A stretch of DNA of 64,000 bases from UBA4742 sp963773335 (GTDB taxonomy: Bacteria > Actinomycetota > Acidimicrobiia > Acidimicrobiales > Acidimicrobilacustridaceae), in NCBI GenBank assembly GCA_963773335.1, contig CAVZAT010000002.1, positions 124,001-188,000 of the forward strand, read 5' to 3'. Of this stretch, positions 46,868 to 56,825 are shown one piece after another. The translations under genes were made by a program, and so were the position numbers. Every line of letters starts with the position of its first letter. The first letter of the stretch is position 1. The notes beneath the pieces were generated by a model, which had not been told where the DNA came from, did no database searches, and saw nothing but the letters and a program-made list of their open reading frames with translations.

Positions 46868-47149
46868 ATGGCCAAGACCGAACAGGACCTATCGGCCACC
46901 CGGATTCTCGAGTCGGTGCAGGAAGCCGAGCAGTCGGCATTCGAGGCGGTACGGAAGTTCGTCGACACCGTCGAGGGCGCGTTCCCGGACCTGACGAACG
47001 ACGAGGGTCCGCGGCGCAAGATCATCGACTCGGCCTTCAAGATGGTCGAGAACTTGGTGGGCACCTCGAACAAGCTCGCCGAGAACGTGATCCAGGTGAG
47101 TGCCAAGGCGATGGATCAGAGGACGCCCGTCGGGGCAACCAAGAAGTAG
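46868..47149 (+). CDS. Small helical protein, phasin-like, unknown function
   Basis: The 93-residue protein is almost entirely amphipathic helix (SVQEAEQSAFEAVRKFVDTV; SAFKMVENLVGTSNKLAENV) with no Cys or membrane segment and a basic tail. The pattern resembles phasins and other granule- or lipid-surface proteins, but I see no diagnostic motif. ATG 46868 has a GAGG Shine-Dalgarno. A degenerate copy of the 53-61 kb palindrome (AGACCC-N5-GGGTGA) lies 70 bp upstream. It is located between a TetR gene and an acyl-CoA ligase, consistent with lipid metabolism. Confidence 0.65.
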   Translation: MAKTEQDLSATRILESVQEAEQSAFEAVRKFVDTVEGAFPDLTNDEGPRRKIIDSAFKMVENLVGTSNKLAENVIQVSAKAMDQRTPVGATKK

Positions 47150-47481
47150 CGACCAGTCCCACGCGCGTTCCGTGGTCGATCGATAACGGGAAGTGGTCGA
47201 AGCGGGTTGAGGTTCACCCTGCGCCTGTCCGTCGGGCGCCGGATCATGGCCCTTCGGCCGTCATCGAGGAATCCGAGCATGGATCCACCATGGGCGCCGC
47301 CGGTGCAGTGGGCGCCAGATCTTGCGTCCTCACCTGTGCCGGACGGGGCCGGACCTCCTCTTTCCTGACGAGGTTGTGACATAGGTCCCGATACATCGCG
47401 GGGGCCGGTCCGTACTGTCGTGTCAGACGACCAGTTGAATCCGGGGGGCAAGATGGAGCGGCTCTACAGGGAGGCGGCACC

Positions 47482-49056
47482 ATGAAGGAGCTCGTCTATT
47501 CACGGCTGCTGTTGCCGGCGGTCGAGCAGTTCGCCGACAAGGTCGCCTTCATCGACGGCGAGTACAGGAACACCTATGCCGGCCACGGCGAACGGGTGCT
47601 CCGCCTGGCTCACGCCATGCGCCACCAGCTCGGGATGGCGTCCGGGGACCGCTTCGCCGTCATGGCGCTGAACTCCCACGAGTTCCTGGAGCTCTACCAT
47701 GCGGGCTTCCTGGGAGCGGGCGTGGTGAACCCCCTGAACCTGCGGCTGGCGGGAGCGGAGCTACAGCACATACTGCGGGACTCGGGCACCCGGGTGGTGT
47801 TCGTGGACGCCATGTTCGCCGCGCACCTGATGGGTGCCGTCGAAGAGGTCCGTGACGAGCTGGCCATCGAGCACGTGGTGCTGATCGGCGATCCGACGGC
47901 CGACGTTCCCCACGACCTCGGGTACGAGGACCTGGTCGGGGCGGGCGAGCCGGTCGTGCCGCCCGAGCCGGAGGAGGACGACCCGGTCGTGCTCATGTAC
48001 ACGGGCGGGACCACGGGTCTGCCCAAGGGCGTCCTGCTCGACCAGCGGGCCGAGATGTTGAACCTGTACCACGCCGGGATCGTCCTGGGGATCCCGGGGC
48101 ACCGCACCTATCTCCACCAGACGCCCATGTTCCACGCGGCCTCGATGTCGGCGATCCTCGGGATCCCCGCGGTCGGGGCCAGCTCGGTTTTCGTCCCCAT
48201 GTTCGATCCCGCTGCCGTGCTCGACGTCATCGAGCGCCACGCCGTGAGCCAGACCGTGATGGTCCCGACCATGGTGAGGGTGGTGCTCGACCATCCCGAC
48301 TACCGCCCGGAGCGTCTCGAGTCGCTCGAGGCGCTCACCTACGGCGCGTCACCGATGCCCGCGCCGTTGCTCGAGCGCCTCCTCGCGGAGCTGCCGTGGG
48401 TCGAGCTCAGCCAGGGTTATGGCATGACCGAGAGCTCCGCGGTCCTGACCCTCCTGACCGACGAGGACCATCGTCGGGGTGGCGCGCCGCAGCATTCGGC
48501 CGGGCGTCCTGTGATGGGCGTGCGGCTGTCGATCCAGAACCCGGACGGCGAAATCCTGCCGCCCGGCGAGATCGGAGAGGTGTGCGCGCAGGGCGGCAAC
48601 CTGATGCTCGGCTACTGGAACGATCCCGCGGCGACCGCCGAGGCCTTCCGGGGCGGGTGGTACCACACCGGCGACGAGGGACGCCTGGACTCGACGGGCT
48701 ACCTCTACCTCGTCGACCGCGTGAAGGACATGATCGTGACCGGCGGCGAGAACGTGTACTCGATCGAGGTCGAGAACGCGCTCTCGACCCACCCCGCGGT
48801 GGATCAGGTGGCGGTGATCGGCATCCCCGACCAGAAGTGGGGTGAGGCCGTGCACGCGATCGTGGTGCTCCACGTGGGGGCGTCGGTGTCTGTCGATGCA
48901 CTCAAGCACTGGGTCCGCGACCGCATCGCCGGCTACAAGGTGCCGAAGTCGATCGACTTCCGCACCGATCCGATCCCGCTCTCAGGGGCCCTCAAACCAT
49001 TGAAGCGGCTGTTGCGCGAGCCTTACTGGAAAGATCACGAGATCGGCGTGCACTGA
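47482..49056 (+). CDS. Long-chain-type acyl-CoA synthetase/AMP-ligase
   Basis: The 524-residue ANL enzyme has the P-loop VLMYTGGTTGLPKGVLL (near residues 170-186), GYGMTESSAV (A5), GWYHTGDEGRLD (A7) and the hinge DRVKDMIVTGGENVYSIEVE (read as VKDMIVTGGENV). The C-terminal A10 region is PLSGALKPLKRLLRE, in which the catalytic Lys is apparently KPLKR rather than the usual GK motif. It would activate a fatty or aromatic acid to its CoA ester. ATG 47482 has a GGGAGG Shine-Dalgarno. About 330 bp separate it from the small helical gene; that gap holds a GACCAGT half-site (47429-47435) and no other gene. Confidence 0.9.
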   Translation: MKELVYSRLLLPAVEQFADKVAFIDGEYRNTYAGHGERVLRLAHAMRHQLGMASGDRFAVMALNSHEFLELYHAGFLGAGVVNPLNLRLAGAELQHILRDSGTRVVFVDAMFAAHLMGAVEEVRDELAIEHVVLIGDPTADVPHDLGYEDLVGAGEPVVPPEPEEDDPVVLMYTGGTTGLPKGVLLDQRAEMLNLYHAGIVLGIPGHRTYLHQTPMFHAASMSAILGIPAVGASSVFVPMFDPAAVLDVIERHAVSQTVMVPTMVRVVLDHPDYRPERLESLEALTYGASPMPAPLLERLLAELPWVELSQGYGMTESSAVLTLLTDEDHRRGGAPQHSAGRPVMGVRLSIQNPDGEILPPGEIGEVCAQGGNLMLGYWNDPAATAEAFRGGWYHTGDEGRLDSTGYLYLVDRVKDMIVTGGENVYSIEVENALSTHPAVDQVAVIGIPDQKWGEAVHAIVVLHVGASVSVDALKHWVRDRIAGYKVPKSIDFRTDPIPLSGALKPLKRLLREPYWKDHEIGVH

Positions 49057-49450
49057 CCTGGCGCAGCTGCGTCTCGCGGTGACAGCAGTGCCTCGTGGGG
49101 TACGAGGATCGCCTCAGTGCTGTTCCTGCCGGACTTCGAGCGGGCGCCGCCGGTTCGGGCCTCGACCTCGCTCGCCGACTGGCGCAACGTCGTGTCCGGT
49201 CGTCGTCCCCGCACCGCACGTTCGCGAGGTGACCGGCCAGGTGAGCGGGGCTGGAGGCTCCAGTCGCTCATGATGAGCGTGTGGTTCGGTGCCTGCACCA
49301 GCACCGATGTCGTCGATCCGGTCCGAGATCGCCCGAGTTGACCGAACCGGTTCGTGGCCTCCAACTCGACGCCTTGGAAACGACAGACAGACGGCGAGAA
49401 GGAAGGAGTGGCTGGTCAACGCGGCTCGGAGTTCGTGCGACGCGCGCGTC

Positions 49451-50116
49451 GTGACCGGCTTCACCAGGCGGGTGTTGGCTGTGGGTGTGGCCGCGGTCTG
49501 CCTGGCCGCGTGTTCGACAACTCAGCAGGCGAGCCACACCCACTCCAGCAGGGCATCGACGACCGATCGCACGCGACCGCGATCGTGCTCGCCGGGGCCT
49601 GCGTCCACGTCGACCGCCTCGCCAGCTCTCAACACCACCGCGACCCGATCGACCTCGTCGGCGGCCGGCTGCGTCGACATCGATGCCTGGCCCGTGGCGC
49701 GCCGTGCCGCAGAGCTGGTCGCTGCGCCGGCGCTCGACTTCGACATCGACCAGCTCAGGTCCACGATCGAACAAGGGGTGGGAGGCATCGTGTTCCTGGG
49801 TGGGGCTCCCGCGCCCGCGAACCTGGCGGCTCGGGTGGGTCAGGCCGAGGCCGTTCCCGGTGCCTCTGCCCCGCTGCTGACCATGGCCGACGAGGAGGGT
49901 GGCGGCGTCAGCCGCCTGGCGCCGCTCACCTCTCCGCTGCCCTGGCCACGCACCATGGCCCAGACCATGACGACCGCCGAGGTCCGGGCACGGGCCCAGA
50001 CCGTCGGCCACCAGATGCGCCGCCCGCGGGCATCCCTCTCGATCTGGCCCCGGTCGTCGACCTGGACGACCAAGCCGAACCGCCTTCACACCTACCCTTC
50101 CGGCGCACGCCGCTGA
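49451..50116 (+). pseudogene. Lipoprotein with truncated glycoside hydrolase family 3 (NagZ-like) domain
   Basis: GTG 49451 begins a lipoprotein signal (RRVLAVGVAAVCLAAC, lipobox LAAC) and a Ser/Thr linker. The first third of a GH3 barrel follows: VARRAAELVAAPALDFD, GVGGIVFLGG and MADEEGGGVSRL, which matches the family's D/E-x-EGG-xVxR motif. Near 50020 the frame breaks and the next strand (GIPLDLAPVVDLDD) is in another frame. Then homology ends about 170 residues before the catalytic Asp/nucleophile region expected for NagZ (340-400 residues). The downstream 200 bp show nothing recognisable. It is almost certainly a non-functional remnant, next to a badly broken exporter gene. Confidence 0.7.
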
Positions 50117-50325
50117 TCGCACCACACGGAGGAGCCTCCCAGTTGTGCGGCGCCCGCCCCGTCGTCTCGGATCGGTCTGGAACTAGCCTGGGCTGTGCCC
50201 CGCCCGTCGGGGTGCTAGCACCACCCTCGCGCCGTCGTCCTGGCCTCCTTCACGCCCGCCCGATCATGTGTTGTGCTGGGACCAAGGGTGCGTGCGCACG
50301 CGTCGGTGGCGCTGGGGAGTGACTC

Positions 50326-52736
50326 GTGGGCGTGATCGGTTGCTGGTTGAGGGTGGACATGCGGCACCGCTGGCGGTCCCTGGTGATCCTGTCGCTGCTC
50401 GTGGCGGTCTCCGCGGCCACCGTTCTGGCCGGGCTGGCGGGTGCTCGCCGGGGGTCGAGCGCTCAGGACCGACTGGTCCGGCGCACGCTGCCGGCCACGA
50501 CGGTGGTCCTGGCCAACACCACTGGCTTCGACTGGGGGCCGGTGGGCGCCTTCCCGAGGTCGCCGCGCTGACGAGGTTCGTCGTCGACTACTCCCTCGGC
50601 GTCGACGGCGGGATGTCGGAGACGCTGAGCTTCCCGCCGGCCGACGACGCGACCATGCGCACGGTCGAGCGCCCCATCGTCTATTCGGGTCGGCTCTACG
50701 ACCCTGACCGAGCCGACGAGGTCGTGGTCTCGCGCCGCTTCGTGAGCTCGTTCCACCGTGGCATCGGGGATGTCGTCGTGCTGCACCTGCCCACCGAGGC
50801 CCAGCTCATGGCCGACGACGAGACCGGACCCTTCCACGGCCCGACGGTTCGTGCCCGCATCGTGGGCGTGGTCGGGACGCCGTGGTTCCGCGACAGCCCC
50901 GGGCAGCCGGGCTCGATCTTCTTGTCGCCAGGTCTGGCCAAGACCTATCCAAAGTCCGTGCTCGGTGACCAGTCCCAGCCCGGCAACTTCGCCTACGTGA
51001 ACACGCTCGTCCGTCTGCCGGCGGCGCGGCGGCCATCCCCAAGTTCCGGCAGGACCTCGCGAGGGTCACCGGACGATCCGACCTCGACGTCTGGGACCTC
51101 CCCGCTCAGTATTCGCAGGTCGAGCGGAACGTCACGTTCGAGTCATGGTGCCTGGTGGTGTTCGCGGCGATCGCGCTCGCCGCGGCCGTGTTCCTCGTCG
51201 GTCAGGCCATCTCTCGTTTCGTGGAAGCCGATGCCGAGGACCTGCGGACCCTCCAGGCACTCGGCCTGGTCCGGGGCCAGGCGGTCGCGGCGGCCGTGGC
51301 GGCCCCGGCGGCGGCCGGTGTGGTCGGGGCTCTTGTAGGCGTGGCCGGCGCGTACGTTCGCGTCGGCATGGTTCCCCATCGGCACCGCCGGGCTGGTCGA
51401 ACCGTCACCGGGTCGCTCCTTCGATGTCGTCGTCCTGGCAGCCGGAGCAGTCGTCACCGTCTTGCTCGTGGTGCTGGCGGTGGGGCTCTCGGCCCGCCGC
51501 GCCCTCGGCGACCGGAGCCGGGCCCGGGTCGAGCGCTCCGCGCTGACCGACGCCGTCGTCCGTGCTGGCTGGCCGGTCTCGATCGTGCTCGGAACGCGGT
51601 TCGCGCTCCCGCACGGGCGCGGTCGCGGCGCCGTGCCGGTGCGGCCCGCGGTGGCGGGGGCGGTTATCGGGGTGCTCGGCATCACGGCCGCGTTCACCTT
51701 CTCCTACGCGGTCAACGACGCCGCGTCGAAGCCGGAGCGATTCGGCCAGACCTACCAAGCGGCGATCTTCACCGGGGCCAACGGCCAGGAGTTCGGCCCG
51801 GTTTCCCGGGCCATGAAGGGTCTGGACGGGTCCGCGGCGGGTCACCGGCCTGCTGCACACCCCTTCGGGGGTGGTGGGCAACCCGGCCGGCTCGGCGTCG
51901 GTCACGCTCTACACCTACGAAACACGCGCCCAAGCCACTGCCGGTGGTGCTCACCTCGGGTCGCATGCCGACTCGCCACGACGAGGTCGTGCTGGCGCCG
52001 GTCAGCCTGTCCGCCCTGCACACCCACATCGGGGCGACGACGACCCTGGTCGGCAGCGCCGGAGCGCAGCGGTTCACGGTGACCGGCGTCGGCTTCGTGC
52101 CCAGCGGACCGCACAACGACTACTCCGACGGCGGGTGGGTGACCCCTGCCGGCTTCGCCAAGGTGGTCAAGGGATTCAAGTTCGACATGATCCTGTTGTC
52201 GCTGGTCAAGTCGTCGGACCGCGTCGGCCACCGCCAAGGCCCTGACCACCGAGCTGGTGAGCAAGGATCCGCAGCTGAAGGGCGTCGAGATCAGCGTGCC
52301 CGAGGCGCTACCGGCGGTCGCCGAGTTGCGCAACGTGCAGCGCCTGCCCGCGGTCCTCGGCGTCTTCCTCGTGGTCCTGGCGCTCGGAGCGGTCGGCCAT
52401 GCGCTGGTCACGTCCGTGCGCCGACGCTCGCGTGATCTCGCCGTGCTCCGGGCGATGGGGATGACCCCGGGCCAGTGCCGTCGTGTCGTCGTGGTCCAGT
52501 CCTCGCTGCTCGGCGTGCTCGGATTGGTCATCGGACTGCCGCTGGGCCTGGTGATCGGCCGCCTCACATGGCGGGCGGTCGCCGCCTACACCCCGCTGAA
52601 GTACGTCACACCGTTCCCCGGATGGGAGATCCCCCTGCTGGTGCCCGTCGCCCTGTTGGCGGTGAACCTGCTCGGCATCTGGCCGGGCCACCGTGCGGCC
52701 CGGCTGCGTATCTCCAAGGTGCTCCGGGTGGAGTAG
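50326..52736 (+). pseudogene. FtsX-like ABC permease with at least six frameshifts
   Basis: All pieces of a double-core FtsX permease of about 800 residues are present in order but spread over three frames. They are TM1 with GARRGSSAQDRLV (50326-50555), an outer domain (to about 51030), the first TM cluster (to 51370), the linker with a second GARR-less core (51460-51835), an outer domain (51840-52215) and the last core ending KVLRVE (52250-52736). Breaks lie near 50555, 51028, 51370, 51838, 51930 and 52218. The family is that of 6396-8922 and 31022-33399. With intact genes on both sides at larger scale, this density suggests decay, unless local read quality was poor. No ATPase is adjacent. 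Confidence 0.75.
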
Positions 52737-52946
52737 CGGTCGTGAGCATCTGATGGAGCGCGCAGGCGGCAACCCCGGCCGCCGGCGTCCTCCGCCAGGA
52801 GTCTCGCCTCGCCGAGGAGCTCTGACGATGGTGGCTGCACCGACCACCCGTGTCACCGCATTCGAGGGACGCGGTAGTGGTGTCGGATTCCCCCCGCCCC
52901 CCTGACCCCGGGACCGGCCGCGGCCCCCTGGGTGGTCTGGGGGGGT

Positions 52947-52965
52947 GCCCCTCTGCTGCAGGGGC
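52947..52965. terminator. GC-rich stem-loop
   Basis: GCCCCT (52947-52952) and AGGGGC (52960-52965) form a perfect 6-bp stem with a 7-nt loop in the 264-bp gap between the broken permease and the convergent small gene. A terminator is plausible; no U run follows. The rest of the gap is G/C-homopolymer-rich and empty. Confidence 0.35.
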
Positions 52966-53000
52966 GATACCCAGCCCGGTGGCCCCGTAGCGAAACGGCA

Positions 53001-53333
53001 TCACCTTTCGAAAAGGGGATACTGGCTGACGGGACCTCCATGAGCCGATCGATCCTCAGGGCGGTAGAGGTCGAGCGACGCTCGTGCCCGCCGCTCGATC
53101 AGGATCGGGAGGTAGTCGTGAATCCGGGCCTCATCCATGAGCCGGCAAGCGGCGTCGTTCACGCAGCGCTCGACGATCTGCGCTGGCACCGTGGGATGAC
53201 GTTCTCGAAGGCGGGCGGTCAGGAGCGTCAATGCCCTGGCCACTGACGGAGCGACGCCGACGCGGTGCTCGACGTCCGGGGGCAGTCCGATGACTTCCGG
53301 CTCCCCGCGTTGCGCCACTTCGACACTCGTCAC
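53001..53333 (-). CDS. Small helical protein, possible three-helix bundle, unknown function
   Basis: The 110-residue protein has a short N-terminal part, then a compact helical core of about 60 residues (VARALTLLTARLRERHPTVPAQIVERCVND and ARIHDYLPILIERRARASL are its two best helices). The pattern resembles the small actinobacterial three-helix-bundle proteins that accompany stress and GAF/STAS genes, but I cannot assign a family. ATG 53333 is the first start. A perfect 27-bp palindrome containing the regulon motif lies about 205 bp upstream, so it may belong to the LuxR-centred set that follows. Confidence 0.6.
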   Translation of the reverse strand: MTSVEVAQRGEPEVIGLPPDVEHRVGVAPSVARALTLLTARLRERHPTVPAQIVERCVNDAACRLMDEARIHDYLPILIERRARASLDLYRPEDRSAHGGPVSQYPLFER

Positions 53334-53536
53334 GACAGGGTCCTCCTCACGGGCCGCACCACTCGTCAGGTCTCGTTCTCAGTCGGACCCGTCGAGCGTC
53401 CGGTTGATGACACCTCCACCGGTCTCGCGGCGGATCGGGAGACTGGTGCGGTCGATCTCGGTCATCGGTGCTCCCGGTAAGGTTCACGTTGCTCCGCAAC
53501 GGCTGCCTCTCGACCTTAGGCATCGCGTCCTGTGCT

Positions 53537-53563
53537 GTTCATCACCCGGATCGGGTGATGAAC
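53537..53563. promoter_or_regulatory. Palindromic regulon site, copy 1
   Basis: A perfect palindrome of 11-bp arms (GTTCATCACCC at 53537-53547, GGGTGATGAAC at 53553-53563) with a GGATC centre contains the core TCACCC-N5-GGGTGA. It lies 18 bp after the LuxR stop and upstream of the 53001-53333 gene. It could also act as a terminator for the LuxR gene, though no U tract follows. Confidence 0.6.
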
Positions 53564-53581
53564 TCGACCAAGGGTGAGCTG

Positions 53582-55829
53582 CTAGACGCGGATGATGCCG
53601 AGGCGGCGAGCCTCGGCCACGGCGTCGCCGCGGGAGGCGATGCCGAGCTTGCGATAGATCGCCACGTTCTGGCTCTTCGCCGTGTTTCGCGTGACCCCCA
53701 GCAGTTCGGCGATCTCCTGCATCGTCAGGTGCGTGGGCAGGTACTCGAGCAGGCGCAACTCGGCCGGGGTCAGCCGGGGGGCGGCCGAGGCCGGCCCCGC
53801 CGGCCAGGTGTCGAGCTGGTCCTGCAGCGCGTCGAGGCGTTCGTTGAGGCGGGTGGCGCCAGGCTCGCGCCGGCGGGCCTGGCGAGCCTGGCCGCGAGGT
53901 CCGCGGCGGCGGAGGGGTCACCGAGGGTGAGGGCGGCCTCCGCCAGCACGAGATTGCAGAACAGGGCGGTACGGGGCGACAAGTCGCCCAGCCGCGCCAG
54001 CAGCCTCGTCGTGGTCAGCCACCCCGCTCGGGCGGTGGTCTGATCACCGCCACGGGCGGCAACCAGGGCACCGATCGCGTAGACGGACACGGCAACGAGC
54101 ACCCCGTCGAGCCGGTACAGCTCGGCGATCTCCAGCGCCCGTTGCGACAGCCTGGTCGCCTCGTCCAGATCGTCCTGCTGGAGGCGCAGGTTCGCCAGGT
54201 GCGCCAGACAGCCCGCCTCGAACAAGGGCGATCCGACGATGAGCCTGCGGGCCGACTGCAGACGCTCCTCAGCGTCGACCACGTCGCCCCGCATCGCCAA
54301 AGCCGTCCCCTGGATCGTCGTGGCCACGGCCCACGACGGGTTCGTCTGCGGGCCCCCGGCGCGCCGGACCGTCTCGGCGTCGCGGATGACACCGTCGAGA
54401 CCGTCGAGACCACTGATCGCCCGGATCAGTGCCGCCGCCGCCATGGCCGGCGTTCCGTCGCCGCCGGGGGTGTCGGTTGCCAGCCGTTCGGCGGCGGCGG
54501 TCGTTCGCCTGAGCAGCTCCGCGTCGCCCACCGCGAGGGCGTACCAGGCCCAGGCGATGGCGGCCTCGGCGTTGTCGTCGATGGCGGCGTCGCCGAGCAG
54601 CTCGACCCAGGACCGAAGCCGCTCGATGAGCCCTTCGTTCACGAGCGGGTAGCTGTGGGCCATGACCAGGGCGGCGGCTCTGGTGCGCTGCCCGGCGAGG
54701 AGTGCGTGCCGGATGGCGCCGTCGACGTCCCCGTCACGTTCGAGAAGTTCGCTCGCACGGCCTTCGAGTCGTTCGCACTCGTCGTGGTCGAGCAGTTCCA
54801 AACGACCTCGCAGCGCCTCTCGGAACAACTGGTGGTAGCGGTAACACCTCCGCTCGTCATCGAGCGGGACGAGGAAGAGGTTGCCGGATCGTTCGATCTC
54901 CAGCAGTCGTTGCCCCGATGAGGTGATGTCGAGAAGCTCGTCGAGCAACGACGGGCTCATCCGCTCGATGACCGACGATCTCAGCAGGAACTGCACCAGA
55001 TCCTCAGGGCAGTCGGCCAGGACCTCGTCGATCAGGTAGTCGGTGACAAGCCGGTCGCGACCGGTGAGCAACGTGAGCGCGCACCGTTCGATCGGCGCTG
55101 GAGTGCGAGCGCGGCGAGGTGAAGTCCACCGGGCCAGCCCTCGGTGCGACCGACCAGGGTCGCAACCTCGTCCCGGTCGAGGTGCAGGCCGGCCTGGGTG
55201 AAGAGCAGCTCGGCCTCCGCCTGTTCCATCGCCAGATCGGTCAGATCGAGCTCGATGGTCGTTGTCCCCATCCGTCGCTGCGCAAGCGAGCCGGCGGGAA
55301 GCGTGCGACCCACCAGAGCCACCTGCGAACCAGCCGGGAGGTAGCCGCGGACACCGTCGATGCAGCGCAGAGCGGTGGGTGATTGCACCGTGTGGATGTC
55401 ATCGAGCACCAACACGATCGGCCCGTCGAGCCTCAGCGCCCCGGCCAGCGCGGGAAGCAGGTCCAGGTCCACCGACCGGCGTCCACCCCACAGGAGCTTG
55501 ACCGCTTCGGGATCGATCGCGCCCATCGCGATCAGCGCTTGGGCGAGGTGGCGGAGCAGGTGAACGGGCTCGTTGTCGAGGTCGTCGAGGCGGACCCACA
55601 CGAAATCCCGGTCGTCGGCGTCCTCCCACAGGACCATCGACGTGGTCTTGCCGTAGCCCGCGGGAGCCAGCACCACGACCATCGTCGCGTCCGCGGCACC
55701 ACAGAGCATTGTGGTGAGGTGGTCCCGAGGTACCACGCCCCCTCGCCGGCCTGGGCGACTCAGGCTCTTCGATGCGCTCGCTCGGTCGGTCGCCGTTGGC
55801 TCCAGGTCGACGACCCCAGTCCTGAACAC
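53582..55829 (-). CDS. LuxR-family ATP-dependent regulator (MalT-like), two frameshifts
   Basis: Three in-order frames encode one regulator of about 750 residues. The N-terminal STAND ATPase (55829 to about 55085) has Walker A APAGYGKTT and Walker B IVLVLDDIH. The second part (to about 53865) carries the winged-helix and TPR-like repeats (LIERLRSWVELLGD; ATRLSQRALEIAELY). The last part is a LuxR HTH (LTPAELRLLEYLPTH, VTRNTAKSQNVAIYRKLGI) ending at 53582. Breaks lie near 55085 and 53865. MalT-type proteins bind ATP and a small inducer to activate promoters. It is divergent from the DUF6325 operon, with a palindromic site in the shared gap. Start is GTG 55829 or slightly downstream. Confidence 0.85.
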
Positions 55830-55943
55830 GCGTGCGACGCTAACAATCCGAACGGCGAAGGTACCGGGCCCTTTGTCACAAATCGCAGGCCATAGCCGAT
55901 CTGGTCGGCCTCGGCCTGGGCCGAGGCAACTCAGGCGCCACCG

Positions 55944-55960
55944 TCACCTCATCTGGGTGA
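55944..55960. promoter_or_regulatory. Palindromic regulon site, copy 2
   Basis: TCACCTCATCTGGGTGA lies in the divergent gap between the LuxR gene and the first DUF6325 gene, 105 bp upstream of the latter. Arms TCACCT/GGGTGA are 5 bp apart, the same spacing as the other three copies. Confidence 0.65.
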
Positions 55961-56064
55961 AGCCCTCGGGGCTCATCTTCGGTCAGTGTGATCCGTACCC
56001 GAGGTGCCGTGACGCCGAGTTGTGCGGGTTGCGCCCCGAAGGTTGATCTCGATGGGAGGTGCCC

Positions 56065-56526
56065 GTGGATGAATGTACGGTCGACGAACTGGGCCCGATC
56101 GACTACGTCGTGGTCGAGTTCGGGGACCAGAAGGCGAACTTCGCCGGTGCCCTGGCGACGGAACTGGCGTCGCTGGTCGACGCCGAACTGATCCGAGTGC
56201 TCGACGTCGTCATCATCGACACGAACAAGGACGGAACCTATGACGTCCGGGAGTTCGAGGATCTCAGAGAGAGCGACGCCCTCGGGGACCTCCGAGCCCT
56301 CGACGGCCAGCTCGCCGAGGTCCTGGCCTCGGCCGACCTCGACCAGGTCGCTGGGGTGATCCACACCGGCGCCACGGCGGCGATCGTCGTCTTCGAGAAC
56401 TCCTGGGCTGGCCCTCTAGCGGCCGCCGCGCTTCGATCGGGCGGGCACCTGGTTGCGGACGGTCGCATCCCGACGCAGGCCGTGGTCGATGCACTCGAGA
56501 TGGAGAGTGAAGTGGCGGACGCATGA
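56065..56526 (+). CDS. DUF6325 family protein, copy 1
   Basis: The 153-residue protein matches the small actinobacterial DUF6325 (DUF1269-like) family. It has an N-terminal ELGPIDYVVVEF strand, a central LIRVLDVVIIDTNKDG, an acidic helical middle and VVFENSWAGPLAAAALRSGGHLVADGRIP (key part FENSWA...RSGG). Such proteins have two predicted alpha-beta repeats and no known function; they recur in stress-type clusters. GTG 56065 is preferred because GGGAGG ends 5 nt upstream; GTG 56059 overlaps that Shine-Dalgarno. Its stop overlaps the next start (ATGA). A paralogue follows at 57109. Confidence 0.8.
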   Translation: MDECTVDELGPIDYVVVEFGDQKANFAGALATELASLVDAELIRVLDVVIIDTNKDGTYDVREFEDLRESDALGDLRALDGQLAEVLASADLDQVAGVIHTGATAAIVVFENSWAGPLAAAALRSGGHLVADGRIPTQAVVDALEMESEVADA

Positions 56527-56726
56527 ACACAAGACGAGACAGCATGCCTGTTCGACCCGGACGCCTCAGCCGGCCCCGCGTCATCGACGGTCCTGTCGCC
56601 CGCACCGGCGCCGTCCTGGGAGCCGCCGATGCCATCGCCCAAGGCGTCGAGCGACGCCGCGACCGAGCGGGCCGCGACCGCGACCAGCCTGTTCGGTCCG
56701 AGGCCGAGAAGGCACGACGCGCCTGA
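56523..56726 (+). CDS. Small basic protein, companion of DUF6325 copy 1
   Basis: The 67-residue protein is very basic (many Arg) with a short Gly/Ala-rich centre (VARTGAVLGAADAIAQG) and no membrane segment strong enough to call. From its eighth residue (MPVRPGRLSRPRVIDGPVA) it aligns with the 54-residue protein at 57569, which follows the second DUF6325 gene. This repeated pairing supports it as real. The ATG overlaps the DUF6325 stop (ATGA). Function unknown; a partner or RNA/DNA-binding role is only a guess. Confidence 0.6.
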   Translation: MNTRRDSMPVRPGRLSRPRVIDGPVARTGAVLGAADAIAQGVERRRDRAGRDRDQPVRSEAEKARRA

Positions 56727-56741
56727 CCGTCATCGTCGCTC

Positions 56742-56758
56742 TCACCTCATCGGGGTGA
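56742..56758. promoter_or_regulatory. Palindromic regulon site, copy 3
   Basis: TCACCTCATCGGGGTGA lies 67 bp upstream of the PLDc_N gene and 15 bp after the small basic gene's stop. It matches copy 2 at 16 of 17 positions. An operator for the downstream cluster is the simplest reading; a terminator role is less likely as no U run follows. Confidence 0.65.
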
Positions 56759-56825
56759 TGCCTGGTCGCCAGCGCGACCTTCAGGATGGAACGGAGCACC
56801 GAAGGACGAGAACCAAGGAGACCCC

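Noticed and set aside
49117..49341. Short plus-strand frame between the AMP-ligase and the GH3 remnant
   Set aside because: No Shine-Dalgarno, no family resemblance, and composition like neighbouring non-coding frames.
53537..53563. Copy 1 of the palindrome as a plain rho-independent terminator of luxR
   Set aside because: No U tract follows on either strand, and the same core occurs in promoter gaps that follow no gene (61050-61076). It remains a possible alternative for this copy alone.
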